Shown one piece after another: positions 1 through 8,763 of a stretch of 64,000 nt of DNA. The notes below the pieces were generated by a model. The model was not told where the DNA came from. It saw only the letters and a program-made list of their open reading frames with translations, and ran no database searches. Position numbers and translations under genes: made by a program. The stretch lies in the NCBI RefSeq assembly GCF_020171345.1, contig NZ_JAIUZM010000002.1, positions 310,001-374,000 on the forward strand. The letters are read 5' to 3'. The DNA is from Microbulbifer agarilyticus. Lineage in GTDB: Bacteria; Pseudomonadota; Gammaproteobacteria; Pseudomonadales; Cellvibrionaceae. Within the stretch, counting starts at the first letter, position 1. Each line of letters opens with the position of its first letter.

Positions 1-872
1 TAGTAGTCGGCTTCGAAGTCGCCAACCACAAACTCTGACTGAAAATACAGCGGACCGTAGCTGCCTGCCAGCTCCAGCGACACGGTTGAAGCGTCATCCC
101 CCAGATCGCCCGGACTGAGGGCAATCAGCTGTGATGGGCCGCGGCGCCCGGCATAATCGGCTTCGGCGGTAATATCTTTGGAGTCCAAATTCGGGTTTTC
201 AAAATTCAGCGCGGTGCCGAGGTGGAGCGTTGCGTAATCCGTTTTGATGGGGTGCCAGGCGAGACGGCCGGCGGCGCCAACCCCTTCGTTGCGTGCAGTA
301 CCAGCGTCTCGCAAGTTAAATGCCATCAACCCGAGGGTGAAACAGTCCAGTACTCCCGTCCAGCCGATTCCCTGCTGGAACTGGAAGCCCTCGTATAGCC
401 CAGTGGCGCTCGAGAAAGGGCGCTCGAGCATGGTAATTTCGTTGGAGCTGGTCATTTCCGCCATGGAGCGGAAAGGTTTGAATTGTCCAATGCGCACTTC
501 ACCATTGAGAAACTTATGCGCGATAAAAACGTCGCGAAATCCCCGCCCCGTGGAGCCGCCGGCAAAATCCTGTTCGAGCACGTATTTCCAGTCGTAGATA
601 TTGCCTTTCAGGGTAATCCGCGCCCGGCGAAAATCTGTAGTGCTGACAGGGTTTTCGATGTCGGTATCAAACAGATAGGTATCAAAATGGATGCGCCCGC
701 CGAGGGATGCGGAAAAATTACCGTCGTCAGACGTGATTTTCAGCCCACCTTTGGTTTCTGCTTCGTCCGCCAGGCTCGCGGTTGTACCAGATAGCAATGC
801 TCCCGCGACTAGGAGGCAGGGTGCGACCTTTGAGATACGATTGGTAGGGTAGAGAGTGGGGAAATTGGGCAC
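1..872 (-). CDS. Phosphate-selective porin OprO/OprP family, C-terminus beyond window
   Basis: Outer-membrane beta-barrel porin, about 290 N-terminal residues present; the gene leaves the window at base 1. The minus-strand reading starts at a GTG (870-872) preceded by AAAGGA nine bases upstream; no ATG lies nearby in this frame. The N-terminus has a signal peptide (hydrophobic VAPCLLVAGALL stretch, then TTASLADEA). Next come the family features: GGRIHFDTYLFD, FRRARITLKGNIYDWKYVL, and the segment RSMAEMTSSNEITMLERPF followed by a GLYEGFQFQQG-type strand. Members of this family take up phosphate, polyphosphate or other anions. The substrate cannot be read from sequence, and no pho genes are adjacent. 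Confidence 0.85.
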   Translation of the reverse strand, partial: MPNFPTLYPTNRISKVAPCLLVAGALLSGTTASLADEAETKGGLKITSDDGNFSASLGGRIHFDTYLFDTDIENPVSTTDFRRARITLKGNIYDWKYVLEQDFAGGSTGRGFRDVFIAHKFLNGEVRIGQFKPFRSMAEMTSSNEITMLERPFSSATGLYEGFQFQQGIGWTGVLDCFTLGLMAFNLRDAGTARNEGVGAAGRLAWHPIKTDYATLHLGTALNFENPNLDSKDITAEADYAGRRGPSQLIALSPGDLGDDASTVSLELAGSYGPLYFQSEFVVGDFEADY

Positions 873-951
873 CGCGCCATTCCTTTGCAACCAATTGGAT
901 GCAGTTTAGTCGGCCAGGAAAGCTGCGGTGCGCCAGAGGTATAAAAGGAGG

Positions 952-1896
952 TTAAATTTGTTTTACCGTGAAGCCGTCTTTTTCCAGTAATTCGGCGATG
1001 GATTTTTCTCCCACCAGATGCCCCGCACCTACCACCACAAACAGGGTGTTATGCTGGCTGCTCAAATCCTGTATTTTTTTTGCCATATCCCGGTTACGTT
1101 TGTAAAACAACAGCTCGTATAAGGGGGCGTACTCCGGGTGCTCATCCAGTCCCTCTCGGATTACCAGGTCGTAGATCTTCTCCTGATCGCCACTCTTCCA
1201 TGCACTGGTTATCCGCGGTACAAAAGCGTCCATGTCCGAGAGTTGTTCAAGGGTTTGCTGTAAATAGAGCTCGGGGTTGTCCAGGCTGTTTAGCATTTGA
1301 ATCTGTCCCAGCACACTCTCCAGCTCCAGGATTTCAGTATTGTTGCGGTGTGCCTGGCTCAAAAAGTGTCGATCGATACCTGCTTTGGGGTCGAGTCCTC
1401 GTGCCTGCATTTCAATCAGGCTCAGGGTAATCATGGCAATGGCCGGGCGCAGTCGGCTGAAACTGGCCTCAGGGATTTGTCGTTGATTTAACCAGTCCAG
1501 AAGCTGGCCATAGACTTCTGGCGATACATTGTCTTTAAGCTGTTCGCCAGGGGGGTAGACCGACTCTTGCATAACTTGCATTTGCAGGGCGGCATTGGAT
1601 TCCATCGCAAGGATATCCGCTTCGACAACCAGGGCGTTGCTGCTTTTGTAGGCGCGTTCAATTGCATCCCGCAACGGATAAAAACTCTTGTCGGCCAAAT
1701 GGATGGAGCCCAACAGATAGACGGTTTGCCCATCCTTCTGGGCCTCCAGTAGCAGCCCACGATCACTGGCTGCCTGAGTGGTATACGTCTGCAGCAAGAA
1801 TAGGGCTGACAGGACCCAAATGGTTTTTCGCCAAAGCGCCAAACTCACTCGTTGGGCGTAAAGTCGAGTGCCGATAGTGGGAGAGTGATTATTCAT
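952..1896 (-). CDS. TraB/GumN family protein
   Basis: A 314-residue exported protein. After a hydrophobic signal segment (about residues 20-42, ending TTQAA) comes the family-defining GSIHLADKSFYPL motif with the GxxH signature. The C-terminal VVVGAGHLVGEKSIAELL block carries the second conserved GxH. The TraB/GumN superfamily is thought to be a metal-dependent protease-like (Tiki/PrgY-related) fold; no defined substrate is known in bacteria. It is a single gene, 80 bases from the porin on the same strand and divergent from the glycosyltransferase. The N-terminus is long for a signal peptide, so translation may begin at a later codon. Confidence 0.8.
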   Translation of the reverse strand: MNNHSPTIGTRLYAQRVSLALWRKTIWVLSALFLLQTYTTQAASDRGLLLEAQKDGQTVYLLGSIHLADKSFYPLRDAIERAYKSSNALVVEADILAMESNAALQMQVMQESVYPPGEQLKDNVSPEVYGQLLDWLNQRQIPEASFSRLRPAIAMITLSLIEMQARGLDPKAGIDRHFLSQAHRNNTEILELESVLGQIQMLNSLDNPELYLQQTLEQLSDMDAFVPRITSAWKSGDQEKIYDLVIREGLDEHPEYAPLYELLFYKRNRDMAKKIQDLSSQHNTLFVVVGAGHLVGEKSIAELLEKDGFTVKQI

Positions 1897-2116
1897 AAGC
1901 GATTTCCATTTGCTTATCTGTTTGCCAGTTTACTTTTTGGTTTGTGTTTAACCAGCCAGCTTCGTGATTTGTGTTAATGATATTGTACCGTTATGCACGA
2001 TGAGTTGGCGTGCGTTTTGTGAACCGCGCCGGGAAAATGAAATTTGTGCGTTATGGCGCATAATTCAGCGGTACAATAAGCCACAAGTAAAGAACGATGT
2101 GCGGGAATGGAGCAAC

Positions 2117-3292
2117 ATGCGAATTGTTCAGGTGGTACCGTCGATGGAAGGCGGCAAGTTAGCGCAAGAAGTCCTTGAATTTGCCCAAGAAATGGCCCGG
2201 CAAGGTCATGAATCTTCGGTGATTTCCTCCGGGGGTTCCCTGGTGTCTCGCCTGACTTTACATAATTGCCAGCATTTCGAGCTGCCTGTTCACCGCAAGG
2301 GTTTGATTAATAGTCGGCTGCACCGCAAGGTGCGGAAGCAACTGGAGTCCTTACAGGCGGATGTGTTGTTGTGCCGGGATAGCCTGTGTAGTTGGCATGG
2401 GTGGAAGATTTGGCAGGCACTTCCAGAGGCTGCGCGCCCGCGTCTGATTACTTTTCTTCATCGATGGCCACAAGGGGGTGTCTTTGGGGGGGGCTGGATG
2501 AAGGGTGCCGTTGCCCGTGGAGAGCTGGTTTTTACTGCCTCACAGGATCTCGCCCGACGTTTGTCAAAGCGTTTCGAGATACCACTTGCCGACCCTGAAG
2601 ATTCGCTCAAGCCATTTACTGTGCGCCACCTTTATCGCGGAGTAAACGTACGCGAATTGGATCGGCGCGCACCTGTGTCGGGACATTGGCAGCAGCGCCT
2701 GCTTAATAGTTATCCTCAGCTCGAAGGAAGAAGCTGGCTGCTGTTGCCTGGAGAAATTGGCCCGGGAAGAGGGCAGGATAAATTTCTGGAGCTACTCGCT
2801 CAGCTGAAGCAGAAACGTGAAGACCTGTTTGGTCTTGTGGTGGGTGAGGTTGCACCAGGGCAGGAAAAATTTGCCCGTGAACTCGAACGGCGAGCGGAGT
2901 CCATGGGGCTTGCCGAACATGTCGTATTTCTGGGGTCGCGGAGGGACATGCGCGAACTTTATGCCAGCGCACGTATTACCTTTGAGCTGGCGGATCCGTT
3001 GTGTGCCGATGGCCGTGTGGTTTCTGAAGCACTCGCAATGGAATGCCCCGCGGTTACGCTCGGTGGGCCTGGGGCGGAGGTGTTGCAAGCGTGCTTCCCG
3101 CAAGGTCTGTTTCCGGGCGTAGCAGTGGGCGGCGAAGACGTTGCTGAGCGTCGCGATTTGAACGAAAACCTGGTCGCAACCTGTTTGACGATTCTACATG
3201 AGCCAGAGGCGATCAACTTCAGCGGGTTCAGTCTTGAAGAAACCGGTGCCCGTGCAGTGGATTGGTTCCGGCAGGTGAATGAGATTCCCTAG
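2117..3292 (+). CDS. Glycosyltransferase family 4-like protein
   Basis: A GT-B glycosyltransferase of 391 residues. The open frame extends up to 1964, but residues read from there have no domain character. ATG 2117 begins the typical beta-strand MRIVQVVPSMEGGKLAQEV (acceptor-domain loop) with purine-rich GGGAATGGAG just ahead, so I use it. The C-terminal nucleotide-sugar half has LLLPGEIGPGRGQDKFLELL, EHVVFLGSRRDMRELYASA and the ALAMECPAVTLGGPGAEVL block equivalent to the EPM/EA-x7-E region of GT4. Likely a lipopolysaccharide-type sugar transferase acting at the cytoplasmic face. Donor and acceptor unknown; no LPS genes are adjacent. Confidence 0.8.
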   Translation: MRIVQVVPSMEGGKLAQEVLEFAQEMARQGHESSVISSGGSLVSRLTLHNCQHFELPVHRKGLINSRLHRKVRKQLESLQADVLLCRDSLCSWHGWKIWQALPEAARPRLITFLHRWPQGGVFGGGWMKGAVARGELVFTASQDLARRLSKRFEIPLADPEDSLKPFTVRHLYRGVNVRELDRRAPVSGHWQQRLLNSYPQLEGRSWLLLPGEIGPGRGQDKFLELLAQLKQKREDLFGLVVGEVAPGQEKFARELERRAESMGLAEHVVFLGSRRDMRELYASARITFELADPLCADGRVVSEALAMECPAVTLGGPGAEVLQACFPQGLFPGVAVGGEDVAERRDLNENLVATCLTILHEPEAINFSGFSLEETGARAVDWFRQVNEIP

Positions 3293-3451
3293 ACTGATTT
3301 TTCCCGGCAGCCTGGTCAGGTTACTGGCTCATGGACGGTAGTTTGCGTGATGAGAAGGGCGTATTTTTATCTAATTGTGACGGCTCGCTTTCCGGTGCCT
3401 GCCTTACCTTGTTTTCGAGTACCCTGATGGCTGGCCGCGGTCCTAGTATCG

Positions 3452-4111
3452 TTAAAATTTAGCGTGCCAGTTCAGGGATGCGAAATCAAAGCCCGGATTG
3501 GGGGTATTGGTATAGCCATTGGAAAAGTGACTATAGCGGACGGACAAGGTGTGCCCATTATCCAGTGTATAACCCGAGCCAAAGTGCAATGAAAAATTCA
3601 GGTTGGTGGACAAGTCAATATTGCCAAAACTGCGCTCGGTTAAATACGCTGCGCCGACACCGACTTCACCAAATAAGCCTTTGGCTTCCCGCTGCGGATA
3701 CCACCGCAGAACTGGTTTGAGCTCCCAAATCTGTTGTTTCTGTCTTTCACCACGATGATGGATCCGCATGTGGCTATAGCTGACCTGGGCCCACCACTGG
3801 AGTCTGTGGCTGCTGGGGTAGTCATAAAACTGGTAGGACCAGTTCGCTCCCAGCATATCGGCGCCGGCGTTGGAGCGTTGTTGGATCAGAGCACTGCTGA
3901 TTCCCTTGCCGCCGCTAAATATCCACTCCTGATCTCCGTCCGTCCCGGTTAAGCCGGCGTCGGCGTTGCCAGAGGCCAACATCAGGATCGCGGCCCAGAA
4001 CAAGGCCATTGCATATTGTAAAGTTGCCACAAGAGGGCGTACTGGCTGGGGGTTTGCAGTGAGTAGACAAGCGTTATGACAGTCAGAATGACGAGGAGAG
4101 AAGGGCATCAT
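3452..4111 (-). CDS. pagL: PagL-like lipid A 3-O-deacylase
   Basis: About 219 residues from ATG 4111 (an upstream in-frame extension to 4210 has no domain content). A hydrophobic export segment (MALFWAAILMLASGNADAG) precedes an eight-strand beta-barrel-like sequence. The C-terminal RYSHFSNGYTNTPNPG block carries the His-x-Ser pair of PagL, and the protein ends in an aromatic-rich last strand (FDFASLNWHAKF) typical of outer-membrane barrels. PagL removes the 3-linked acyl chain of lipid A at the outer membrane. Convergent with the glycosyltransferase; downstream of the sigma-factor gene on the same strand with a 119-base gap. No convincing Shine-Dalgarno at 4111, so the exact start is uncertain. 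Confidence 0.8.
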   Translation of the reverse strand: MMPFSPRHSDCHNACLLTANPQPVRPLVATLQYAMALFWAAILMLASGNADAGLTGTDGDQEWIFSGGKGISSALIQQRSNAGADMLGANWSYQFYDYPSSHRLQWWAQVSYSHMRIHHRGERQKQQIWELKPVLRWYPQREAKGLFGEVGVGAAYLTERSFGNIDLSTNLNFSLHFGSGYTLDNGHTLSVRYSHFSNGYTNTPNPGFDFASLNWHAKF

Positions 4112-4183
4112 GCAATCGCCGTTTATTGCTGTTAGAGGCAGTATTACAAGGTTAGCCGGATTCTCTGCGAAGACAAGGTCCAC

Positions 4184-4200
4184 GCCCCGAGCTTCGGGGC
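4184..4200. other. GC-rich stem-loop between sigma gene and pagL
   Basis: Perfect 7-bp stem GCCCCGA/TCGGGGC with a 3-base loop, 31 bases past the sigma-factor stop. There is no T-run on either side, so it is at best a weak or Rho-assisted terminator. Confidence 0.35.
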
Positions 4201-4230
4201 GCGGATACACGGGTCAGTTTCCTATTTGCC

Positions 4231-5430
4231 TTAGCGCCACTGGCGCTTCAGTTGCCGCAAAGCGTCGGAGTGTAGCTGTCTTGCGCGCTCCTGACTGAGG
4301 CCCAACTGTTCTCCGATAACGCGGAAAGAGCAGTCACGGTCTGATATCAAGCCATAGCGTAGGCTGAGCACCGTGCGTTGTCTTGGCGGCAACTTGTTAA
4401 CGGCGTCTCGCAGTCGCTGTGCCAGTTCCTGGTTGGACACCAGTTCGTCGGTATTGAACATTTCACCGGCTGGTGCGTAGTCCAAGCGAGTGCTGCTCTG
4501 GTCGTCAGAAATAGGGTCGTCCAGTGAGCTTGTCGGTCCGGGCAATTTCAACAGGCTCTGCACCCGTTCAATATCGAGCCCCGTTTGCTTGGCGATGTTT
4601 TCGTCGGAGGCCGAGAGGCCCTCCGAACGAACCTGATTGATTGCACGATAGATATTGCGCAGGTCATCTTGAACGTTCGCAGGTTGGCGCACCATGTCGT
4701 CATTACGCCGCAAGGTCAGTTGGATTTCCTGTTGAATCCACCAGTACGCATAGGTGGAAAAACGGTATCCCATCTGCGGCTTGAAACGTTCAATGGCTTT
4801 CATCAAGCCCACATTGCCTTCTTGAATCAGATCGATAAAGGGCACCGAAGGATTGCGGAAACGCTTCGCGATGGCGATGACAAGTCGCAAATTGCATTGG
4901 ATTAGCTTTTTGCGTTGCGCCTTGAATTTCTTCATCAAATTTTGCAGCGCACTGCGGTCGCGCTGAGAAATTTTGCCTTTCTTGAGTAGCGCATCCGCTT
5001 TCGCGATGATCAGCCCGTGATCGTAGGCACCGGTGCTGCCGCGTTGCTCGACACCTTCGCTGCGCAAGTCCACTAGCATGACACCGCGCTTCTGCAGCAG
5101 CGCGATGATTTTTTCTTCCAGGTCCCGTAAAAGGCAGGTAGTGGTGTGTTCATCCTCCGGTGTCAGGAGGTCTAGCCGATACAGATGTTTGAGGTAGCTC
5201 TGCATCGGCGTGCCGACATTGTCGCCGAGGGAGTCCTCGGTGCTTGTGTCTTCCTCGATGGCTTCCCCGCGGGGTTGCATGGATTGGTCCGGGTCTTCTT
5301 GGTGGAAGTTGCTCCCGGTTACGTTGTTGCTATTTTCCTTCAGCCACTGGTCATCCCTTGTTTCGATATTTACTCGGGACAAAAGTCTGAACCTTATGCT
5401 GTGGCAGCGCAGTTTTACCTTGTGGACCAC
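4231..5430 (-). CDS. Sigma-70 family factor, RpoS/RpoD-like but divergent
   Basis: RNA polymerase sigma factor, up to 399 residues from a GTG. Region 1.2 is about 73-100 and region 2 about 178-255 (CNLRLVIAIAKRF, FIDLIQEGNVGLMKAIERF, YRFSTYAYWWIQQEI). Region 3 is about 256-310 and region 4 about 335-399, with helix-turn-helix IGEQLGLSQERARQLHSDAL. A 70-residue spacer separates regions 1.2 and 2. Region 2.4 reads QEIQLTLRRNDDMVRQPANV, unlike the WIRQ...RTIRLPxH consensus of RpoD/RpoS, so promoter recognition may differ. There is no nlpD, pcm or surE nearby, so I do not call it rpoS outright. The GTG has no good ribosome site; a TTG at about residue 17 or an ATG at residue 51 are alternatives. 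Confidence 0.8.
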   Translation of the reverse strand: MVHKVKLRCHSIRFRLLSRVNIETRDDQWLKENSNNVTGSNFHQEDPDQSMQPRGEAIEEDTSTEDSLGDNVGTPMQSYLKHLYRLDLLTPEDEHTTTCLLRDLEEKIIALLQKRGVMLVDLRSEGVEQRGSTGAYDHGLIIAKADALLKKGKISQRDRSALQNLMKKFKAQRKKLIQCNLRLVIAIAKRFRNPSVPFIDLIQEGNVGLMKAIERFKPQMGYRFSTYAYWWIQQEIQLTLRRNDDMVRQPANVQDDLRNIYRAINQVRSEGLSASDENIAKQTGLDIERVQSLLKLPGPTSSLDDPISDDQSSTRLDYAPAGEMFNTDELVSNQELAQRLRDAVNKLPPRQRTVLSLRYGLISDRDCSFRVIGEQLGLSQERARQLHSDALRQLKRQWR

Positions 5431-5749
5431 GCTGCTGCCGTTAGATTACCGGCGTCATCCTTTCGCAGGATCGCGGCATGGCGCAAAAATTGCCATGCGG
5501 ACCATTTGACTATAGGTGAAGGGAAGAATTCCGTGGGAAAAAATGCCGAGAATACGCGACCGGTAAGTACGTTTAGGTGAGTTGTGAAGCTTGGGTCAGC
5601 ACTTAGGCTGCTGTTTAACTTTTGTCGCAGCAAAGTCACGTATTTTGGACGAAGTTCCGATCTCGTAAGTTAGGTTATTTGGAGACGTTGAGTTAGACAG
5701 TTTTTGTCTATCCGCACCTTGCGGCGCGGACTGACCGGTAATGACCGGA
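5431..5749. other. 319-base non-coding stretch with small hairpins
   Basis: Between the sigma gene and the 5750-6211 gene, both minus-strand. No credible gene is seen. The 5690-5760 end, just past the stop of the upstream gene, holds several short stems: AGACA/TGTCT, CCGCA/TGCGG and CCGGT/ACCGG. They could form a Rho-independent-like or protective 3' structure on the minus strand. The sigma gene's promoter should lie in 5431-5600, but I cannot identify it. Confidence 0.4.
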
Positions 5750-6211
5750 TTACTTAATCCGTTTTACCCGGAGGGCGCGGCCCCCTTCGGTTTTCCGCAT
5801 AAAGAAAGAGCCGAGTGCACCGCGCTCCAGTGTAACCCGTTCACCGCCGCGCCAAATGGTGCGCCCGCTGTCGGTCTGACGCCAAACCTGACCATTATCC
5901 AGCGTAAAGGTGTATTTGTCGTAGGCACCTTTCTGAGCAATCTCGATCGTCGCCGTAATTGATTCCGGGGCTTCTTCAATTGCCCTTTTTTCTTCCTGTC
6001 CGAAACGCTGCTCGACGTGTACCTGTAAATTGTTCGCAAGCTTGTCGTAACAGGCCAGTCGTTTCGTGTCGTCACTGAATTCGGTACAGCGCTTTAACTC
6101 CTCCTGAACCGTAGTGGCCACTGCGGGAAGGCTCAGCAAGCTGGTCGCCAGCAGTGGGGTCGCTAGCCAAAGCTTGATAGAGAGGGGGTGTGTCTTGGTG
6201 GATTTGCGCAT
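5750..6211 (-). CDS. Exported conserved hypothetical protein with CYDxLA motif
   Basis: 153 residues from ATG 6211 (GGAA nine bases upstream); the open frame reaches 6307 but residues before 6211 do not look like a signal peptide. The signal peptide (LWLATPLLATSLLSLPAVA) is followed by ELKRCTEFSDDTKRLACYDKLA. This Cys-x-n-RLxCYDxLA signature is common to many small periplasmic gammaproteobacterial proteins, some near type VI secretion genes (TagO/VasI-like). The C-terminal half, with TFTLDNGQVWRQTDSG and LGSFFMRKTEGGRALRVKRI, resembles a small beta-rich domain. Two cysteines could form a disulfide. No type VI genes are in the window, so function stays unknown. Confidence 0.75.
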   Translation of the reverse strand: MRKSTKTHPLSIKLWLATPLLATSLLSLPAVATTVQEELKRCTEFSDDTKRLACYDKLANNLQVHVEQRFGQEEKRAIEEAPESITATIEIAQKGAYDKYTFTLDNGQVWRQTDSGRTIWRGGERVTLERGALGSFFMRKTEGGRALRVKRIK

Positions 6212-6385
6212 AAAGTCAGTTCCGTGCGTTAAGTCTGTGGCGCATTGTATCACTACTGTGCGTTCCTCCATGTATTTTGAGTTGCCTGTCACACTTCCTT
6301 TGGGCACACCGTGGAAGAATAGTCGTGCGTGAATGTAAAAAAATCATAAAGCATCATTGTAAACAACACACAGGGGTAGCCGACT

Positions 6386-6697
6386 ATGAAGAAGCTGTTG
6401 ATTCCCGCAATTGCCATTGCCGCCATCGGTGGTTATTTCTATTACACCAACCTGGATACTGCCGCGCCTCAGGCTGAGGCTGTTGCCGAGGAAGCGCAGA
6501 TCGTTGAAGAGGTTGAGGCCGCCGTAGCAGAAGCGGAAGAAGTGGTCGAGGAGACTGAGCAGGTGACGGGCGAAATCATCGCGTCAGCGGAAGAAGACGT
6601 GTTTGCCGATGTGCCTGAGGCCATGGCAGAAGTCGCTGAGGAAGCGGCGGAAGCCGTTGAAGAAGTGGCCGACGAGATCGATCACAGCGAAGAGTGA
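6386..6697 (+). CDS. Small membrane-anchored acidic Ala/Glu-rich protein
   Basis: 103 residues. The start MKKLLIPAIAIAAIGGYFYYTN is a single N-terminal membrane segment or uncleaved signal. The rest is almost entirely Ala, Glu, Val and Asp (repeated AEEAxxVEEVE-type heptads), predicting a long, very negatively charged helix or coiled coil outside the inner membrane. AGGGG lies about a dozen bases before the ATG and a strong terminator follows, so it is a monocistronic gene. No family recognised. Low-complexity composition makes homology searches unreliable, but start, signal and terminator support a real gene. Confidence 0.65.
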   Translation: MKKLLIPAIAIAAIGGYFYYTNLDTAAPQAEAVAEEAQIVEEVEAAVAEAEEVVEETEQVTGEIIASAEEDVFADVPEAMAEVAEEAAEAVEEVADEIDHSEE

Positions 6698-6742
6698 TCT
6701 TCGTAGAGTGCTAGGGGGTAAGTTGGGCATTCCCCTCAAAAA

Positions 6743-6776
6743 ATACCCGGACAGCGCATTGTCTGGGTATTTTTTT
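6743..6776. terminator. Bidirectional Rho-independent terminator
   Basis: An 11-bp stem (ATACCCGGACA paired with TGTCTGGGTAT, one G-T pair), 6-base loop, T7 on the plus side and A6 on the other. It ends the acidic-protein gene and probably murQ, which converges on it. Confidence 0.85.
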
Positions 6777-6803
6777 GCCTAAAGTGCTCGGTAAATTAAG
6801 GAT

Positions 6804-7751
6804 TCAGCCTTTACCGATATTTTGCAATGCAAGGCGCAAAAAACCGTCCGCATTGCCCAGCGCTGCTTGTGCCTCTTCTTGTTCCAGCCCACTCAGTATC
6901 ATCATAATCGCTAGTTTGGCATTGTGATCGCAGCGGTCCAGTACGCGGCCGGCCTCCTCATAACCCACTCCGGTAGCCTCTACCACAATTCGTCGTGTGC
7001 GATCGACCAGCTTGAGGTTGGTGGCCTTAACATCGACCATTAAATTATAAAAGCTCTTGCCGATACGAATCATACTGGCGGTTGTCAGCATATTGAGTAC
7101 CAGTTTTTGTGCGGTTCCGGCTTTCATTCTGGTAGAGCCGGTGAGCACTTCTGGTCCCACCTCCGGGAGGATGGCGATATCCGCTTCTTTGGCAATTGCG
7201 GCGGATTTGTTGCAGGCCAGTGCCACGGTCGTGCAACCAAGATCACGTGCATAGCGCAGTCCGCCGGTGACATATGGGGTGCGTCCGCTCGCGGCAATCC
7301 CCACCACCATATCTTTACTGGTGAGCTGAATGTTTTTAAGGTCCTCTACGGCTAATTGAGGGTCGTCTTCAGCGCCTTCCTGTGCGCGGTGCACCGCGTC
7401 CTCTCCGCCGGCAATCAGCGGTACCACCATGCCCTCGGGCACGCCATATGTCGGAGGGCACTCTACCGCATCGAGAAGGCCGATGCGGCCACTGGTGCCG
7501 GCACCCATGTAAACCAGGCGCCCGCCAGTCTTAAACGCCTCCACGGCTTTGTCGACCGCTTGAGCAATTTCCGGCAGTACCGCACGTACTGCAGCGGGGA
7601 CAGCGCTGTCCGCGTCGTTGATTTTTTCCAAGATCCCCAGGGTAGGCAGCAGGTCGATATCCTGCGTGCTCGGATTGCGCGCCTCACTGGTGAGTACGCC
7701 CAATTCTTCGCTGATGGACCCGGGACTGGCGTTGTGATTGGACTTGGTCAT
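6804..7751 (-). CDS. murQ: N-acetylmuramic acid 6-phosphate etherase
   Basis: MurQ cleaves the D-lactyl ether of N-acetylmuramate 6-phosphate to give GlcNAc 6-phosphate and lactate, the catabolic branch of cell-wall recycling in the cytoplasm. 315 residues, close to the family's usual 300. The SIS-domain signature [19 protein letters not shown] is near residue 85; [13 protein letters not shown] and [17 protein letters not shown] are the other conserved blocks, with the catalytic glutamate within the ECPPTYG and EGAEDD regions. Start ATG 7751 follows GAGAGGG. No murP or anmK is adjacent. See the mupP entry for the competing branch. Confidence 0.95.
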   Translation of the reverse strand: MTKSNHNASPGSISEELGVLTSEARNPSTQDIDLLPTLGILEKINDADSAVPAAVRAVLPEIAQAVDKAVEAFKTGGRLVYMGAGTSGRIGLLDAVECPPTYGVPEGMVVPLIAGGEDAVHRAQEGAEDDPQLAVEDLKNIQLTSKDMVVGIAASGRTPYVTGGLRYARDLGCTTVALACNKSAAIAKEADIAILPEVGPEVLTGSTRMKAGTAQKLVLNMLTTASMIRIGKSFYNLMVDVKATNLKLVDRTRRIVVEATGVGYEEAGRVLDRCDHNAKLAIMMILSGLEQEEAQAALGNADGFLRLALQNIGKG

Positions 7752-7950
7752 ATCCCTCTCGCCGGCGAGTGATTGCGTGGGACTGATTGGTCACAATAAG
7801 TGTGATCCCAGACCGGAAAAGTGTAATCCGTGGAGCGCTGGTGCACCAGCATGAGAAGACGCCAGCGCGGGATGAAAGTGAGGTGTTAACCGACTGTGAC
7901 GGGTATTTCAGTTTGCGAGTGCGGCGCCGCCCGGGTACCGAAATGACTAG

Positions 7951-8763
7951 TTAGTGGTCGCCCAAATTCACTTTCAAGCTTGCACGAATCAAACGCTGCT
8001 TGCTGAATTCAAAACCGGTAATGATTGCCAGCATTGGTTCTCTTCCTAGCAGATTGCGAGTGATTTCCTTGGGGGAATAGCCTTGCCTGCGCAGATCCTG
8101 AGCGCTATTGGCGAGGTTGAGTAAGAATTCGTATTTTTCCCGCAGGCGCAGATGCCCGTGTTCCACGACTCCACGATGGGGGCAGAGAATGGTATCGAAA
8201 TCCTGCTCCAGGATGTCTCGAATACTGCATAGCAGGGTGGGTAAATGCTCGCCGTTATGGAGCATCTTCAAATAATTGGCAATGTACAGATCCGCACTGA
8301 ATAGCCAGCCCCGCTCGGGCAGCAGGTAGCAGGTCATATCGACCGAGTGGCCTGGAGAAAACAGCGCTTTCAGTTGTTCTGTGCCGATGTGCAGCTCTTC
8401 GGGTAAGGGCGCGGCATCGGCCCAGTAGGGTTCACCCCATACGAAACGCCGAATACCGGGCACCGAAAATTGCTGGCGTAAGATTTCAACAGTTGCGGGC
8501 GGTGCAAGTGGTTGTACTTCGGTGAGCTTCTGGATAGCGCCGGCATTACCGCTGTGGTCCTCGTGGTGGTGGGTTAATAGGAGTTGGCGCATAGGCCCGG
8601 ACTGGACAAACGACCTGACGTGTTTCCACTGGTTGCTCGGTCCACAATCAATCAATGTACCGTTGAGTCTGTAAACCACGAATGAGGAATTCACGCCCAT
8701 ATTCAGGCGGCCGACGCGCAGGGCATCCAGGTCGTGGTGACGGAAAGACTCAATTACAGACAC
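7951..8763 (-). CDS. Metallo-beta-lactamase-fold hydrolase
   Basis: 270-residue cytoplasmic hydrolase with the full binuclear-metal motif set: LLTHHHEDHSGNAG (HxHxDH), FSPGHSVDM, SADLYIANY (bridging Asp) and a late CPHRG histidine. The C-terminal third, with LREKYEFLLNLANSAQ and a LLGREPMLAIITG segment, resembles the added helical domain of LACTB2/RNase-like thioesterase-type MBL enzymes. Substrate unknown. Start is a GTG (8761-8763). Single gene, divergent from the BASS operon across a 432-base region. Confidence 0.85.
   Translation of the reverse strand: MSVIESFRHHDLDALRVGRLNMGVNSSFVVYRLNGTLIDCGPSNQWKHVRSFVQSGPMRQLLLTHHHEDHSGNAGAIQKLTEVQPLAPPATVEILRQQFSVPGIRRFVWGEPYWADAAPLPEELHIGTEQLKALFSPGHSVDMTCYLLPERGWLFSADLYIANYLKMLHNGEHLPTLLCSIRDILEQDFDTILCPHRGVVEHGHLRLREKYEFLLNLANSAQDLRRQGYSPKEITRNLLGREPMLAIITGFEFSKQRLIRASLKVNLGDH

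Noticed and set aside
244-794. Plus-strand open frames over the porin
   Set aside because: The minus strand encodes a continuous OprO/OprP-like sequence with signal peptide; plus-strand translations have no features.
1964-2116. N-terminal extension of the glycosyltransferase
   Set aside because: 51 extra codons are Cys/Trp/Arg-rich without domain character; the GT-B fold starts at 2117.
4231-5430. Calling the sigma factor rpoS
   Set aside because: Region 2.4 is divergent and the nlpD/pcm/surE neighbourhood is missing, so the symbol is withheld.
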